From the NCBI GenBank assembly GCA_039808645.1, contig JBDHTL010000017.1:1-39103 (forward strand): a stretch of DNA of 39,103 nucleotides, read 5' to 3'. Each line of letters starts with the position of its first letter. The first letter of the stretch is position 1. The stretch is from JAJXWB01 sp039808645 (lineage in GTDB: Bacteria > Pseudomonadota > Alphaproteobacteria > Rhizobiales > Beijerinckiaceae). Shown piece after piece: positions 17,212-25,706 of the stretch. Below the pieces are notes generated by a model. The model saw only the letters and a program-made list of their open reading frames with translations. It was not told the DNA's origin and did no database searches. The position numbers and the translations under genes are program-made.

Positions 17212-18075
17212 TCAACCGACCGCGGCGAGCCGTCGGATCGTCGTGATCGCGCCGAAGGAATTGCGGGCGATGCGCGCGCGCGCTTCGTCGACGGGTTCGC
17301 TGGCGACCAGCATATGGTGGCCGTTGGCGTGCAGCAGCGTCGCGGCGTCGCGCATGATCCCGACATGGCCTTTCCAGAATACGAGGTCGCCACGCCGCAG
17401 ATGCGAGAGTTTGTCGTCGATCGGCAGAGCCTCGCCGAGGGCCTTCGCCTGCATGTCCGTGTCGCGCGGCGCGGCGAAGCCGCAGGCCGCGAGCGAGGCC
17501 TGGACGAGGCCGGAACAATCCACCCCCGCCGGCGTCTTGCCGCCCCACAGATAGGGCGCCCCGATCATCGTTTCGGCGACGGCGACGAAATCCGTTTCGT
17601 GGGCGACGACGGACGCCAGATGGCGCGCGAAGACGAAACCGCCGCGCGCAAGACGCGCGAATTCGCCCGAGGTTTCGACAACGGCGACCTGCGCGCCGAA
17701 CGGCAGCGTTTCGACGATCGGCGTCTTCATGTTCGCCGCCGGATAGACGAAGGTCGCCCGCGTCCTCACGCGATGCGTCGGCGCGATCGCCGTCGATGCG
17801 AGGGCAAGCTCCGACATGTAGCCGACGTAGGAATCGCCGGCCAGCTGGACCCAGGCCCAGCCTTCCGCGCGCTCGTAGACGGCGACGATCTCGCCGGCCA
17901 GCGCCTGCGTGTCGAGGCCCGCGTCCGGCGCCGGCGCGCTCTTCAGGTCGGCGATGGGCGCCGTGACCTGCATCCGCACGCCCTCCACGAAGCGCGCGGC
18001 GTCGACCCTGCCCTTCAGATGCGCGGCGGCGAGATCGCGCCGCGCCGGCGTCAGCCGCTTGTCGAAAACGCTCAT
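17212..18075 (-). CDS. SH3-domain NlpC/P60 (C40) peptidase
   Basis: 287-residue cysteine peptidase. Two SH3b-like segments (about 35-95 and 100-155) precede an NlpC/P60 domain (about 160-287) with catalytic Cys187 in TPAGVDCSGLVQ, His237 in WKGHVGIM and a third polar residue near ANGHHM (249-254). There is no signal peptide or membrane segment, so the protein is expected in the cytoplasm. That is like YkfC-type gamma-D-glutamyl-diaminopimelate peptidases, which trim imported murein peptides, rather than like secreted wall hydrolases. The start overlaps the marR stop by 4 bp (18072-18075), so the two are co-translated. The leucyl aminopeptidase gene lies upstream on the same strand. A murein-peptide recycling role is an inference from domain order and neighbours. 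Confidence 0.86.
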   Translation of the reverse strand: MSVFDKRLTPARRDLAAAHLKGRVDAARFVEGVRMQVTAPIADLKSAPAPDAGLDTQALAGEIVAVYERAEGWAWVQLAGDSYVGYMSELALASTAIAPTHRVRTRATFVYPAANMKTPIVETLPFGAQVAVVETSGEFARLARGGFVFARHLASVVAHETDFVAVAETMIGAPYLWGGKTPAGVDCSGLVQASLAACGFAAPRDTDMQAKALGEALPIDDKLSHLRRGDLVFWKGHVGIMRDAATLLHANGHHMLVASEPVDEARARIARNSFGAITTIRRLAAVG

Positions 18076-18434
18076 GGCGCGAGGCCTTTCGCCTTGTCCG
18101 CCACGAGGTCGCCGAGCTGCTCCACGAACAGCGCGCCCTTGACCGTCCTCTGCACGATCACGTTGCGCCGGTCGGCCTCGTCGCGCCGCCGCGTGACGAG
18201 TTCGAGCGCGCCGAGCGAATCGAGCGCGCGGGTCACGACCGGCTTCGTCACGCCGAGGCGGCCGGCTATTCCCCGGACGGTATGCGGCGGCTTTTCCAGA
18301 TAGATGGTCATCAGGATCGACAATTGCCGGAAGGTGAAATCCGGGTGGTTCTGCGGACCCTTGTCGCGCACGACGTCGAGCGCGACGTCGGACAGCAGCC
18401 GCAGCGCCTGCTGCGGAGAAAGAACGATGGACAT
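18072..18434 (-). CDS. MarR family transcriptional regulator
   Basis: Small winged-helix DNA-binding protein of 120 residues. The central part, FRQLSILMTIYLEKPPHTVRGIAGRLGVTKPVVTRALDSLGALELVTRRRDEADRRNVIVQRT, shows the MarR helix-turn-helix (about 52-75) and the wing with the DxxDRR motif (86-91). It is shorter than classical MarR proteins (about 140-150 aa), with reduced dimerisation helices. A ribosome site GGAG lies upstream of ATG 18434. The gene overlaps the NlpC/P60 peptidase start by 4 bp and is 63 bp downstream of pepA. This suggests that it either autoregulates this unit or is simply co-expressed. The ligand is unknown. Confidence 0.86.
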   Translation of the reverse strand: MSIVLSPQQALRLLSDVALDVVRDKGPQNHPDFTFRQLSILMTIYLEKPPHTVRGIAGRLGVTKPVVTRALDSLGALELVTRRRDEADRRNVIVQRTVKGALFVEQLGDLVADKAKGLAP

Positions 18435-18497
18435 GATCGCGCTCCGTCTCCGCCGATTATTTCGCAGGCGTATTAAAGCGCGCTGAATGTCCCCGGC

Positions 18498-19886
18498 TCA
18501 AGCGGGATTTGCGCCGACGCGGCGAGAGACGAGTTCGAAGATCAGCCGCGCCGCCTGGATGTCGCCGCCTTCGGGACGGCCGGGCTTGGCCGAGGACGAC
18601 CAGTTGTAGACGTCGAAATGCGCCCATGCGCCGGTCTTGCGCACGAAGCGCTTGAGGAACATGGCCGCCACGATCGCGCCGGCGAACGGCCCGTTCGACA
18701 CGTTGTTGAGGTCGGCCGTCTTGCTGTCGAGCAGCGCGCCGTAGGGCGCCCAGAGCGGGAGCCGCCAGACCGGATCGGCGGCCGCCTGGCCCGCCGCCGA
18801 TATGTCGGCCGCGAGCGTCTCGTCGTCGGTGAAGAACGCGGGCAGATCCGGGCCGAGCGCGACGCGCGCGGCGCCGGTCAGCGTCGCGAAATCGACGAGC
18901 AGGTCCGGCCCGTCCTCGTCGGCGAGGGCGAGGGCGTCGGCGAGGATCAGGCGGCCCTCGGCGTCCGTATTGCCGATCTCGACGGTGAGGCCCGCGCGGC
19001 TCGGATAGACGTCGCCGGGGCGGAAGGATTGCGCCGAAACGGAATTTTCCACGATCGGCACGATCACGCGCAGCCGCACGGGCAGTCTGGCGCGCATGAT
19101 CATGGAGGCCGCGGCGAGCGCGCTGGCGGCGCCGCCCATGTCTTTCTTCATGAGCAGCATCGAGGCGCCCGGCTTGAGGTCCAGCCCGCCCGTATCGAAG
19201 CAGACGCCCTTGCCGACCAGCGTGATCTTCGGACCGCCCTTGCGCGCGCCCCAGGAGATATCGACCAGCCGCGGCCCCTCGGCCGCGCCCTTGCCGACCG
19301 CATGCACGAGCGGAAACCCTTTCGCGAGCTGCGCGCCGCGCACGACCTTCGCGCGCGCCCTGTATTTCGCGGCGAGCTCCGTCGCCGCCTGTTCCAGTGC
19401 GCCCGGCCCCATGTCGTTGGCGGGCGTATTGATCAGGTCGCGGCCGAGCGCCACCGCCTCCGCGATCGTCTCGATACGCGCGCGGGCCGGGCCGCGCGGC
19501 GACTCGAGGACGACTTCGCCCGCCTTCGGCTTGCGATAGCGCGCGAACTGGTACGCCGAGAGGAGAAAGGCGAGTTCGGCATGGGCCGGCGCGTCGCCCT
19601 CCGCGATCCGGTAGCGTCCGCGCGGCAAGAGGGTTGCGAGCTTGCCGAACGCCATCGGGTCGGCCCGCTCCGCGCCCGCGTCGGCGAGACCGAACAGAAC
19701 CGCCGCCACGGCGCCCCTGGCGGTCGGCACGATCAGATGCGCGCCGGGCGCGCCCTGGTAGCCCGTCGCGTCGGCGAAGGCGCGCGCTTCCGCGGGCAGC
19801 GCGTCGAGCGTGGCCCGCAGGCGCGACCGACTCGTCAGCACGATCGGGATGGCGTTGCGCGTCGGGTCGCCGAGAACGAGGGGCAT
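18498..19886 (-). CDS. pepA: Leucyl aminopeptidase family protein (M17)
   Basis: Di-metal cytosolic aminopeptidase, 462 residues. The C-terminal catalytic domain begins around residue 145 (ALGRDLINTPANDMGP) and shows the metal ligands and catalytic residues in order: VGKGVCFDTGGLDLKPGASMLLMKKDMGG (K226, D231, K238, D249) and the M17 signature NTDAEGRL (306-313). The bicarbonate-site region is VDFATLTGAARVALG. The N-terminal macro-like domain is shorter than in E. coli PepA (503 aa), as in a sub-branch common in alphaproteobacteria. A PepB-like label would also be acceptable. It is divergent from tadD over 88 bp that contain a GTTAAC pair, and upstream of marR and the NlpC/P60 gene on the same strand, a plausible peptide-salvage unit. 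Confidence 0.88.
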   Translation of the reverse strand: MPLVLGDPTRNAIPIVLTSRSRLRATLDALPAEARAFADATGYQGAPGAHLIVPTARGAVAAVLFGLADAGAERADPMAFGKLATLLPRGRYRIAEGDAPAHAELAFLLSAYQFARYRKPKAGEVVLESPRGPARARIETIAEAVALGRDLINTPANDMGPGALEQAATELAAKYRARAKVVRGAQLAKGFPLVHAVGKGAAEGPRLVDISWGARKGGPKITLVGKGVCFDTGGLDLKPGASMLLMKKDMGGAASALAAASMIMRARLPVRLRVIVPIVENSVSAQSFRPGDVYPSRAGLTVEIGNTDAEGRLILADALALADEDGPDLLVDFATLTGAARVALGPDLPAFFTDDETLAADISAAGQAAADPVWRLPLWAPYGALLDSKTADLNNVSNGPFAGAIVAAMFLKRFVRKTGAWAHFDVYNWSSSAKPGRPEGGDIQAARLIFELVSRRVGANPA

Positions 19887-19905
19887 GAAGCGCTCCGGAT
19901 AAGCC

Positions 19906-19928
19906 GTTAACTCTCGATTAGGGTTAAC
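19906..19928. promoter_or_regulatory. GTTAAC pair / CtrA-like box between pepA and tadD
   Basis: Two GTTAAC hexamers (19906-19911 and 19923-19928), each palindromic, lie 17 bp apart centre to centre. Embedded is TTAA-CTCTCGA-TTAG (19907-19921), one mismatch from the CtrA consensus TTAA-N7-TTAA. The site is about 47-69 bp before the tadD GTG and 20-42 bp before the pepA ATG, suitable for controlling either gene. Confidence 0.4.
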
Positions 19929-19974
19929 GCTTTATTGCTCGAACGACCGTTCCCGCAAGCCCGGATCGAGACAC

Positions 19975-20844
19975 GTGCCCGCAATTTCCGTCCGCCATCG
20001 TCCTCGTCCGCGCCTCGCCGCCGTTTCGGCGATCGCGCTCGGCCTGTCGCTGGGTCTGGCGCTGGGCGGCTGCAATCGCCCCTCGATGAGCGATGTGACG
20101 GGCTCGATCGGCGGCAGCGACGCCCTGCCGAATTCGGAAATCGCGCTCCGGCAATATGCCGAGGAATGGGGCCGGCGCTACGATTCCGATCGCAGGGACA
20201 AGCGCACGGCGATGAACTACGCGCGCGCGCTGCGCGCGCTGACGCAGCATTCTCAGGCCGCCGCCGTGCTGCGCGGCCTCGCCATCACCTATCCGCGCGA
20301 CATGGAAGTGCTCGGGGCCTACGGCAAGGCGCTCGCCGACGACGGCAAGCTGCAGGAGGCCGCCAAAGTGCTGGAGAACGCGCATACGCCGGAGCGTCCG
20401 AACTGGTCGATCCTCTCGGCGCAGGGCTCGGTCGCCGACCAGCTCGGCGATCACGAGCGGGCGCGCGACTACTACAACTCGGCGCTGAAGATCCGGCCGA
20501 ACGATCCGACGGTCCTGTCCAATCTCGGCCTCTCCCACGCGCTCTCGCGCAATCTTCCGACGGCCGAGGCGACGTTGCGCAACGCGGTCGCGCAGCCCCA
20601 GGCCGATATGCGCGTCCGCCAGAACCTCGCGCTGGTCCTCGCGCTGCAGGGCAAGTTCGGCGAGGCCGAGAACATTCTGCGCCGCGATCTGGCGCCGGCC
20701 GACGCGGCTTCCAATATCGCCGAAATACGCCGCATGATCTCGCAGTCCAACACCTGGAGCGCGATCCGGCAGGTCGACCGCAAGGCTGCGCCCGCAAGAG
20801 CGAAGGGCGCCGCGGCAAGATCACCCGCGCCCGACGAAGGCTGA
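19975..20844 (+). CDS. tadD: Tad pilus lipoprotein with TPR repeats (TadD-like)
   Basis: 289-residue periplasmic lipoprotein, needed in Tad systems for secretin assembly. A basic N-terminus and hydrophobic ALGLSLGLALGGC form a lipoprotein signal with lipobox LGGC (Cys33). Tetratricopeptide repeats follow from about 75 to 230: RTAMNYARALRALTQHSQAAAVL, ILSAQGSVADQLGDHERARDYYNSALKIRPNDPTVLSNLGLSHAL and related units. The C-terminal tail is Ala/Lys/Arg-rich and probably flexible. The start is GTG 19975. No ATG gives the signal peptide in frame. It is transcribed toward tadC, so it lies at the far end of the pilus cluster on the opposite strand. Confidence 0.82.
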   Translation: MPAISVRHRPRPRLAAVSAIALGLSLGLALGGCNRPSMSDVTGSIGGSDALPNSEIALRQYAEEWGRRYDSDRRDKRTAMNYARALRALTQHSQAAAVLRGLAITYPRDMEVLGAYGKALADDGKLQEAAKVLENAHTPERPNWSILSAQGSVADQLGDHERARDYYNSALKIRPNDPTVLSNLGLSHALSRNLPTAEATLRNAVAQPQADMRVRQNLALVLALQGKFGEAENILRRDLAPADAASNIAEIRRMISQSNTWSAIRQVDRKAAPARAKGAAARSPAPDEG

Positions 20845-20880
20845 CCGGCGCGGCCGCATCTCTTTGCAGGCTGTCAAAGA

Positions 20881-20920
20881 CGAAAAGCGCGCGCCGCAGG
20901 CCCGTGCTCCGTGCGGCGCG
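20881..20920 (-). terminator. Rho-independent terminator of the cpa/tad operon
   Basis: Perfect 9-bp stem CGCGCCGCA (20890-20898) / TGCGGCGCG (20912-20920) with a 13-nt loop. Read on the minus strand it is followed by GCGCTTTTCGTCTTTG, a T-rich tail. It lies 26 bp after the tadC stop, in the 101 bp between convergent tadD and tadC. Confidence 0.5.
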
Positions 20921-20945
20921 GCGACGGCGCGCCGCCACGCCCGCC

Positions 20946-21926
20946 TCACATCAGCTTCTCGGACATCTGGATGAGCGCCGGCGTCAGGATGACGGCGAAC
21001 AGAACGGGCAGGAAGAACACGATCATCGGCACCGTGAGCTTGGGCGGCAGGGCGGCCGCCTTGCGTTCGGCCTCCAGAAGGCGCGCGTCGCGGCCTTCCT
21101 GTGACACGACGCGCAGCGCCTGACCGAGCGGCGTGCCGTATTTCTCCGCCTGGATGAGAACGGTCGAAACCTGCTTCAGACCGTCCACGCCCGTGCGGAG
21201 GCCGAGATTCTCATAGGCCTGGCGCCGGTCCGGCAGGTAAGACAGTTCGGCCGTGGTCAGCGCGAATTCCTCGGCCATCTCGATCGACTGGATGCCGATC
21301 TCGCTCGCCACCTTGCGGAAGGCGTGCTCGATCGACATGCCGGATTCCACGCAGATCAGGATGAGATCCATCGAATCGGGAAAGGCGCGGCGCATGGAGG
21401 CCTGGCGCTTGGTGATCTTGTTCTTGAGAAAGAGTTCGGGCGTCTTGAGGCCGAGATAGGCGCCCCCGATCGCCGCGCCGATCTTGGTGATCACGGGCAT
21501 GTCCGAACCGAAGAACAGGAACATGTAGATCAGGACGAAGACGAACAGCGCGACCGGCGCGATCGCGCGGAAGAACAGGAAGGCGACTTCCGCCTGGCGG
21601 CCGCGAAAGCCGGCCATCGTCAGTTGCGACTTCGCTTCCTCGGTGCCGAGCCATTTCTCGAGACTGAAATTGTCGACGAGCTGGCGCATGTAGGCCTTCG
21701 GCTGCATGCGCAACGCGGGCGCCCTGTCGCGCGCCGCGAGGCGCTCGCGTTCGCGCGCCCTGATCTTCTCGCGCTCGCTCGCGACCGACTTCATCCGCTT
21801 GGCCAGCGAATCGGACTCGAGCAGCGGCATAGCGATGGTCAGAATCGTGGCGATGACCGCGATCGCCACGAGCAGGGCCACCACCGTGCCTGGGTCGCTC
21901 AGCTTGTCGTAGATGGTCTTGATCAT
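20946..21926 (-). CDS. tadC: Tad pilus inner-membrane platform protein TadC
   Basis: Type II secretion F-domain protein of 326 residues, half of the Tad inner-membrane platform with TadB. One N-terminal membrane helix (VVALLVAIAVIATILTIAM, about 15-33), a cytoplasmic stretch rich in Arg/Glu, a hydrophobic pair around VALFVFVLIYMFLFF (about 125-140), the T2SSF helical domain (MRRAFPDSMDLILICVESGMSIEHAFRKVASEIG) and C-terminal hydrophobic VPMIVFFLPVLFAVILTPALI. It interacts with the TadA/CpaF ATPase in family members. It starts 36 bp after the tadB stop and is the last gene of the minus-strand operon before a candidate terminator. Confidence 0.93.
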   Translation of the reverse strand: MIKTIYDKLSDPGTVVALLVAIAVIATILTIAMPLLESDSLAKRMKSVASEREKIRARERERLAARDRAPALRMQPKAYMRQLVDNFSLEKWLGTEEAKSQLTMAGFRGRQAEVAFLFFRAIAPVALFVFVLIYMFLFFGSDMPVITKIGAAIGGAYLGLKTPELFLKNKITKRQASMRRAFPDSMDLILICVESGMSIEHAFRKVASEIGIQSIEMAEEFALTTAELSYLPDRRQAYENLGLRTGVDGLKQVSTVLIQAEKYGTPLGQALRVVSQEGRDARLLEAERKAAALPPKLTVPMIVFFLPVLFAVILTPALIQMSEKLM

Positions 21927-21962
21927 CGATTTGCCCCGGCCGCAGGCCGTCAGATTGCGCGG

Positions 21963-22940
21963 TCAGAAGTCGAACTGGATCATCTTTCGCATCACGAGGA
22001 TGCCGATCATCATCCAGCAGGCGCTGACGCCCAGCACGATCCGCCCGGTCATGGTCGTGAACAGAAGCGAGAGATAGTCCGGCGACGATACGTAGACGAG
22101 GCCGCAGACCGCAAAGGGCAGGGCGCCGATGATGCCGGCGGAGGCCTTGGCCTCCGCCGACATGGCGTTCACCTTCAGTCGCATCTTCTTGCGATCGCGC
22201 AGCACGCGCGACAGGTTGCCGAGCGCTTCGGACAGGTTGCCGCCCGACTTCTGCTGCAAGTTCACGACGATCGAGAAGAAGTTGGCTTCGGCGACGGGCA
22301 TGCTCTCGGCCATGCGGTCGCACGATTCGCCGATCGACAGGCCGATCGACTGCGCCTCCAGGATGCGCCGGAATTCGCTGCGGATGGGTTCGGGCGACTC
22401 GGCCGCGATGATGCCGACGCATTGCGTCAGCGGCAGTCCCGCCTTGACGCCGCGGATGATGATGTCGACCGCGCCCGGGAATTCCGACAGGAACTTCTTG
22501 AACCGGCGCTTGATCTTGAAATTGACGGCCCAGCGCGGCAGCCCGAGGCCGCCGGCCACGCCGGCGCCCAGCGCGATGAAGGGATTGCCGTTCAGGATGA
22601 GCGTGACGAATGCGAAGGCGAGCCCGACGCCGCCCGAGATCAGGTAGAACCGGTTGACGTCGATCGACAGGCCGGCCTGCAGCAGCTTGGAAGCGAGCGT
22701 GTTCTTCTTCTTGCGCGTCTCGTTTTCCAGTTCGCGAACGCTCTCGAGAATCTGCTGGCGCCGCTTGTTGGGATCGACCTGCCGGTCGCGCTTGCCCTTG
22801 CTGCCGGCCGGCGCCTCGAATTGCGCGCGGCGCTTTTCCGCCGCCGCTTCGCCCGACAGGTAGGGATAGACGAAGACATAGAACAGCCCGCCCGCAGCGA
22901 GCATCATCAAACCGGTGAAGATCAGCGACTGCTCATCCAT
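21963..22940 (-). CDS. tadB: Tad pilus inner-membrane platform protein TadB
   Basis: 325-residue T2SS F-domain membrane protein, partner of TadC. Features: N-terminal helix (LIFTGLMMLAAGGLFYVFVY, 6-25), a charged cytoplasmic segment (about 27-85), two hydrophobic helices (FYLISGGVGLAFAFVTLIL, then FIALGAGVAGGLGLP), the F domain LSEFPGAVDIIIRGVKAGLPL with GGNLSEALGNLSRVLRDRKKMR, and a C-terminal helix pair. ATG 22940 (MDEQSLIFTG) is preferred. Fourteen in-frame codons upstream overlap the end of cpaF. The gap to cpaF is 16 bp, consistent with one operon. Confidence 0.93.
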   Translation of the reverse strand: MDEQSLIFTGLMMLAAGGLFYVFVYPYLSGEAAAEKRRAQFEAPAGSKGKRDRQVDPNKRRQQILESVRELENETRKKKNTLASKLLQAGLSIDVNRFYLISGGVGLAFAFVTLILNGNPFIALGAGVAGGLGLPRWAVNFKIKRRFKKFLSEFPGAVDIIIRGVKAGLPLTQCVGIIAAESPEPIRSEFRRILEAQSIGLSIGESCDRMAESMPVAEANFFSIVVNLQQKSGGNLSEALGNLSRVLRDRKKMRLKVNAMSAEAKASAGIIGALPFAVCGLVYVSSPDYLSLLFTTMTGRIVLGVSACWMMIGILVMRKMIQFDF

Positions 22941-22956
22941 TTTTCGAACCGTCCGG

Positions 22957-24393
22957 CTAGCCGTTGCCTGTTTCGCCCGCATCGAGCGCCGCGCCGAGGC
23001 GCTCTTCCTCGCCGTAATATTTGGCGCGATCCCAGAAGCGCGGCTTGCCGACGCCGGTCGAGCGATGCCGGCCGATCAGGCGACCGTTCGCATCCTCGCC
23101 GGCAATGTCGTAGACGAGCAGGTCCTGCGTGATGATGACCTCGCCTTCCAGGCCCATCACTTCGGTGACATGCGTGATGCGGCGGGAGCCGTCGCGCAGG
23201 CGCGCGGCCTGCACGATCACGTCGACCGAGGAGACGATCATTTCTCGGATGGTGCGCGAAGGCAGCGAGAAGCCGCCCATCGTGATCATGGATTCGAGGC
23301 GGCTCAGCGCCTCGCGCGGCGAGTTGGCGTGCAGCGTGCCCATCGACCCGTCGTGGCCCGTGTTCATCGCCTGCAGGAGGTCGAACGCTTCGGGGCCGCG
23401 CACCTCGCCGACGATGATCCGCTCGGGACGCATGCGCAGGCAGTTCTTGACGAGGTCGCGCATGGTCACCTGGCCGGAGCCCTCGAGATTGGGCGGGCGC
23501 GTCTCGAGACGAACGACGTGCGGCTGCTGCAGCTGGAGTTCGGCCGCGTCCTCGCAGGTGATGACGCGTTCGTCGGCGTCGATGTAATTCGTCAGGCAAT
23601 TGAGCAGCGTGGTCTTGCCCGAGCCCGTGCCGCCGGAGACGAGCACGTTGCAGCGGACGCGCCCGATGATCTTCAGCAGTTCGCCGCCGGCCTCCGAAAT
23701 CGAGGCGTAGCGAACGAGCTGGTCGAGCGTCAGCTTGTCCTTGCGGAACTTGCGGATCGTCAGCGCCGGCCCGTCGATCGACAGCGGCGGCGCGATCACG
23801 TTGACGCGCGAACCGTCGGCCAGGCGCGCGTCGCAGATCGGCGACGCTTCGTCGACGCGGCGGCCGACCTGGCTCACGATGCGCTGGCAGATGTTCATCA
23901 GCTGCGCATTGTCGCGAAAGCGGATGCTCGTGAGCTGGATCTTGCCCGCGACTTCGATGTAGGTCTTGAGCGCGCCGTTGACCATGATGTCGGCGATGTC
24001 GTCGCGCGCCAGCAAGGGCTCGAGCGGACCGTAGCCCAGAACGTCGTTGCAGATGTCCTCGAGCAGTTCCTCCTGCTCGGAGATGGACATGACGACATTC
24101 TTGATCGAGATGATCTCGTTGACGATGTCGCGAATTTCCTCGCGCGCCGCCTCCGGCTCCAGTTTCGAGAGCTGCGCCAGATCGATCGCCTCGATCAGCG
24201 CGCCGAAGATCATGCTCTTGGTGATGTAATATTCGTCGGAGCGTCGCGTCTCGACCGGTATCGGCGCGGCCGGGGTCGGCGGCGCCTTGGCGGCGCCTTG
24301 CGTCTGGCCGCTCGGCCGTGAATCGGCCGCGCCCGCTCCGCTCTGCGGCTTCTGCTGAGCGCCGCCGCCGAATGTCGGCCGCTTACCGAACAT
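22957..24393 (-). CDS. cpaF: Tad pilus motor ATPase (CpaF/TadA)
   Basis: Cytoplasmic secretion ATPase powering Flp pilus assembly; 478 residues. The N-terminal part up to about 50 is low-complexity Gly/Pro/Ala, followed by a helical domain (50-125) and the GspE-like core. Visible motifs: YGPLEPLLARDDIADIMVNG (121-140), Walker A GGTGSGKT (254-261), Asp/Glu box around RVITCEDAAELQLQQPHVVRLETR, Walker B MRPERIIVGEVRGPEAFDLLQAMNTGHDGSMGTLHAN with the His box GTLHAN. ATG 24393 (MFGKRPTFGG) is chosen. A GTG three codons upstream is possible. Located 44 bp after cpaE and 16 bp before tadB. Confidence 0.95.
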   Translation of the reverse strand: MFGKRPTFGGGAQQKPQSGAGAADSRPSGQTQGAAKAPPTPAAPIPVETRRSDEYYITKSMIFGALIEAIDLAQLSKLEPEAAREEIRDIVNEIISIKNVVMSISEQEELLEDICNDVLGYGPLEPLLARDDIADIMVNGALKTYIEVAGKIQLTSIRFRDNAQLMNICQRIVSQVGRRVDEASPICDARLADGSRVNVIAPPLSIDGPALTIRKFRKDKLTLDQLVRYASISEAGGELLKIIGRVRCNVLVSGGTGSGKTTLLNCLTNYIDADERVITCEDAAELQLQQPHVVRLETRPPNLEGSGQVTMRDLVKNCLRMRPERIIVGEVRGPEAFDLLQAMNTGHDGSMGTLHANSPREALSRLESMITMGGFSLPSRTIREMIVSSVDVIVQAARLRDGSRRITHVTEVMGLEGEVIITQDLLVYDIAGEDANGRLIGRHRSTGVGKPRFWDRAKYYGEEERLGAALDAGETGNG

Positions 24394-24437
24394 GCCTCTC
24401 ACTCCCGTGATCGAACGAAGCTGGATCGGTCATTCGC

Positions 24438-25703
24438 TCACGACGCCTTGCGTTTCAGGATTCGGGCGACGATGGGATCGAGCAGCGTCTTTTTCGGCTT
24501 CTTGATCTCGGCGCGGCCCATCACGGTGCGGCCGATGTCGGCGAGGATCGCGCCGGTCTTGCTCGCCGCGTCGACCTCCACGATCATCTGCCCGTTGTTG
24601 GTCGCCGTTCCGAAGAGCTTGGCGTCGAACGGGATCACGCCGATCGCTTCCGTCTCCACGGCCTTCGTGAAGTCCTTCAGTTCGATCTCGGGCCTCTTCA
24701 GCACGCCGACATTGTTCATGACCAGGCGCGGCTTGTGGTCATTCGGCCGCGAGGTGCGCAGGATGTCCAGAAGACCCTTGGCGTTGCGCAGGTTCGCCAG
24801 ATCGGGCGAGGCGACGACGACAACGTCGTCGGCCGCCGTCAGCACGCGCTTCGACCACGACGTCCAGACATGCGGCATGTCGACGACGATGCAGGGCACG
24901 CTGGCGCGCAGGATGTCGAAGATCGCATCGAAGGCCGTGTCTTCGAAGTCGTAGACGCGATCGAGCGTCGCGGACGCCGCCAGAAGACTGAGATGGTCCG
25001 AGCACTTCGACAGCAGGCGATCGATCATGTTGGCGTCGATGCGGTCGGGCGCGAAGACGGCGTCGGCGATTCCCTGCGGCGGATCCTGGTTGAAATCGAG
25101 GCCAGCGGTTCCGTACGCGAGGTCCATGTCGACGATGACCGTCTCGACCTCGAGATCGCGCGCGATCGACCAGCCGACATTGTGCGCGATGGTCGATGCG
25201 CCGACGCCGCCCTTGGCGCCGACGAAGGCGATGACGCGGCCCAGAGGTTCGGCGCCCTCGCCCGAATAGAGCGCGGAGACGGCCCGGATGAAGTCGAGCA
25301 CGTTGAGCGGCAGGACCAGATATTCGCTGATGCCGCGCGCCATCAGTTCGCGGTAGAGCGCGATGTCGTTGGTGCGGCCGACGATCACGACCTTCGTGCC
25401 GGAATCGCAGAATTGCGCGAGTTCGTCGAGGTCGCTGTGCAGCTTGGAGCGATCCGGCCCCACTTCGAGCACGATGAGATTCGGCGTCGGCGCCGTGCGA
25501 TAGGCTTCGATCGCCGCCGGCGCGCCGCCCATGTGGACCTTGACATGGGCCTTGTCCATCCTGCGGTCGCCGGCCGCGTCTGAAACCACGCCGGCAAGTT
25601 CGGACGACTCGCAGAAGGCCTGCATCGAGATGCGCGGTATGACCGCGATCTGTTCGGGTTCCGGCGCGCGAGCGGGCGTGGGCGGCAGTTCGTCGTCGAT
25701 CAT
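24438..25703 (-). CDS. cpaE: Pilus localisation ATPase CpaE (TadZ, MinD/ParA-like)
   Basis: 421 residues. The N-terminal atypical receiver-like domain (about 25-145, with PNLIVLEVGPD and TKVVIVGRTND) is followed by a deviant-Walker P-loop ATPase: GRVIAFVGAKGGVGAST (155-171), VIVDMDLAYGTAGLDFN (switch region), CIVVDMPHVWTSW and VVVASPDLANLRNAKGLLD. In the Tad family CpaE/TadZ marks the pole or membrane site where the pilus machine is built. The deviant signature Lys lies in GAKGGVGAS. Starts 3 bp after the cpaD stop, so translation is probably coupled. Confidence 0.94.
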   Translation of the reverse strand: MIDDELPPTPARAPEPEQIAVIPRISMQAFCESSELAGVVSDAAGDRRMDKAHVKVHMGGAPAAIEAYRTAPTPNLIVLEVGPDRSKLHSDLDELAQFCDSGTKVVIVGRTNDIALYRELMARGISEYLVLPLNVLDFIRAVSALYSGEGAEPLGRVIAFVGAKGGVGASTIAHNVGWSIARDLEVETVIVDMDLAYGTAGLDFNQDPPQGIADAVFAPDRIDANMIDRLLSKCSDHLSLLAASATLDRVYDFEDTAFDAIFDILRASVPCIVVDMPHVWTSWSKRVLTAADDVVVVASPDLANLRNAKGLLDILRTSRPNDHKPRLVMNNVGVLKRPEIELKDFTKAVETEAIGVIPFDAKLFGTATNNGQMIVEVDAASKTGAILADIGRTVMGRAEIKKPKKTLLDPIVARILKRKAS

Positions 25704-25706
25704 GCG

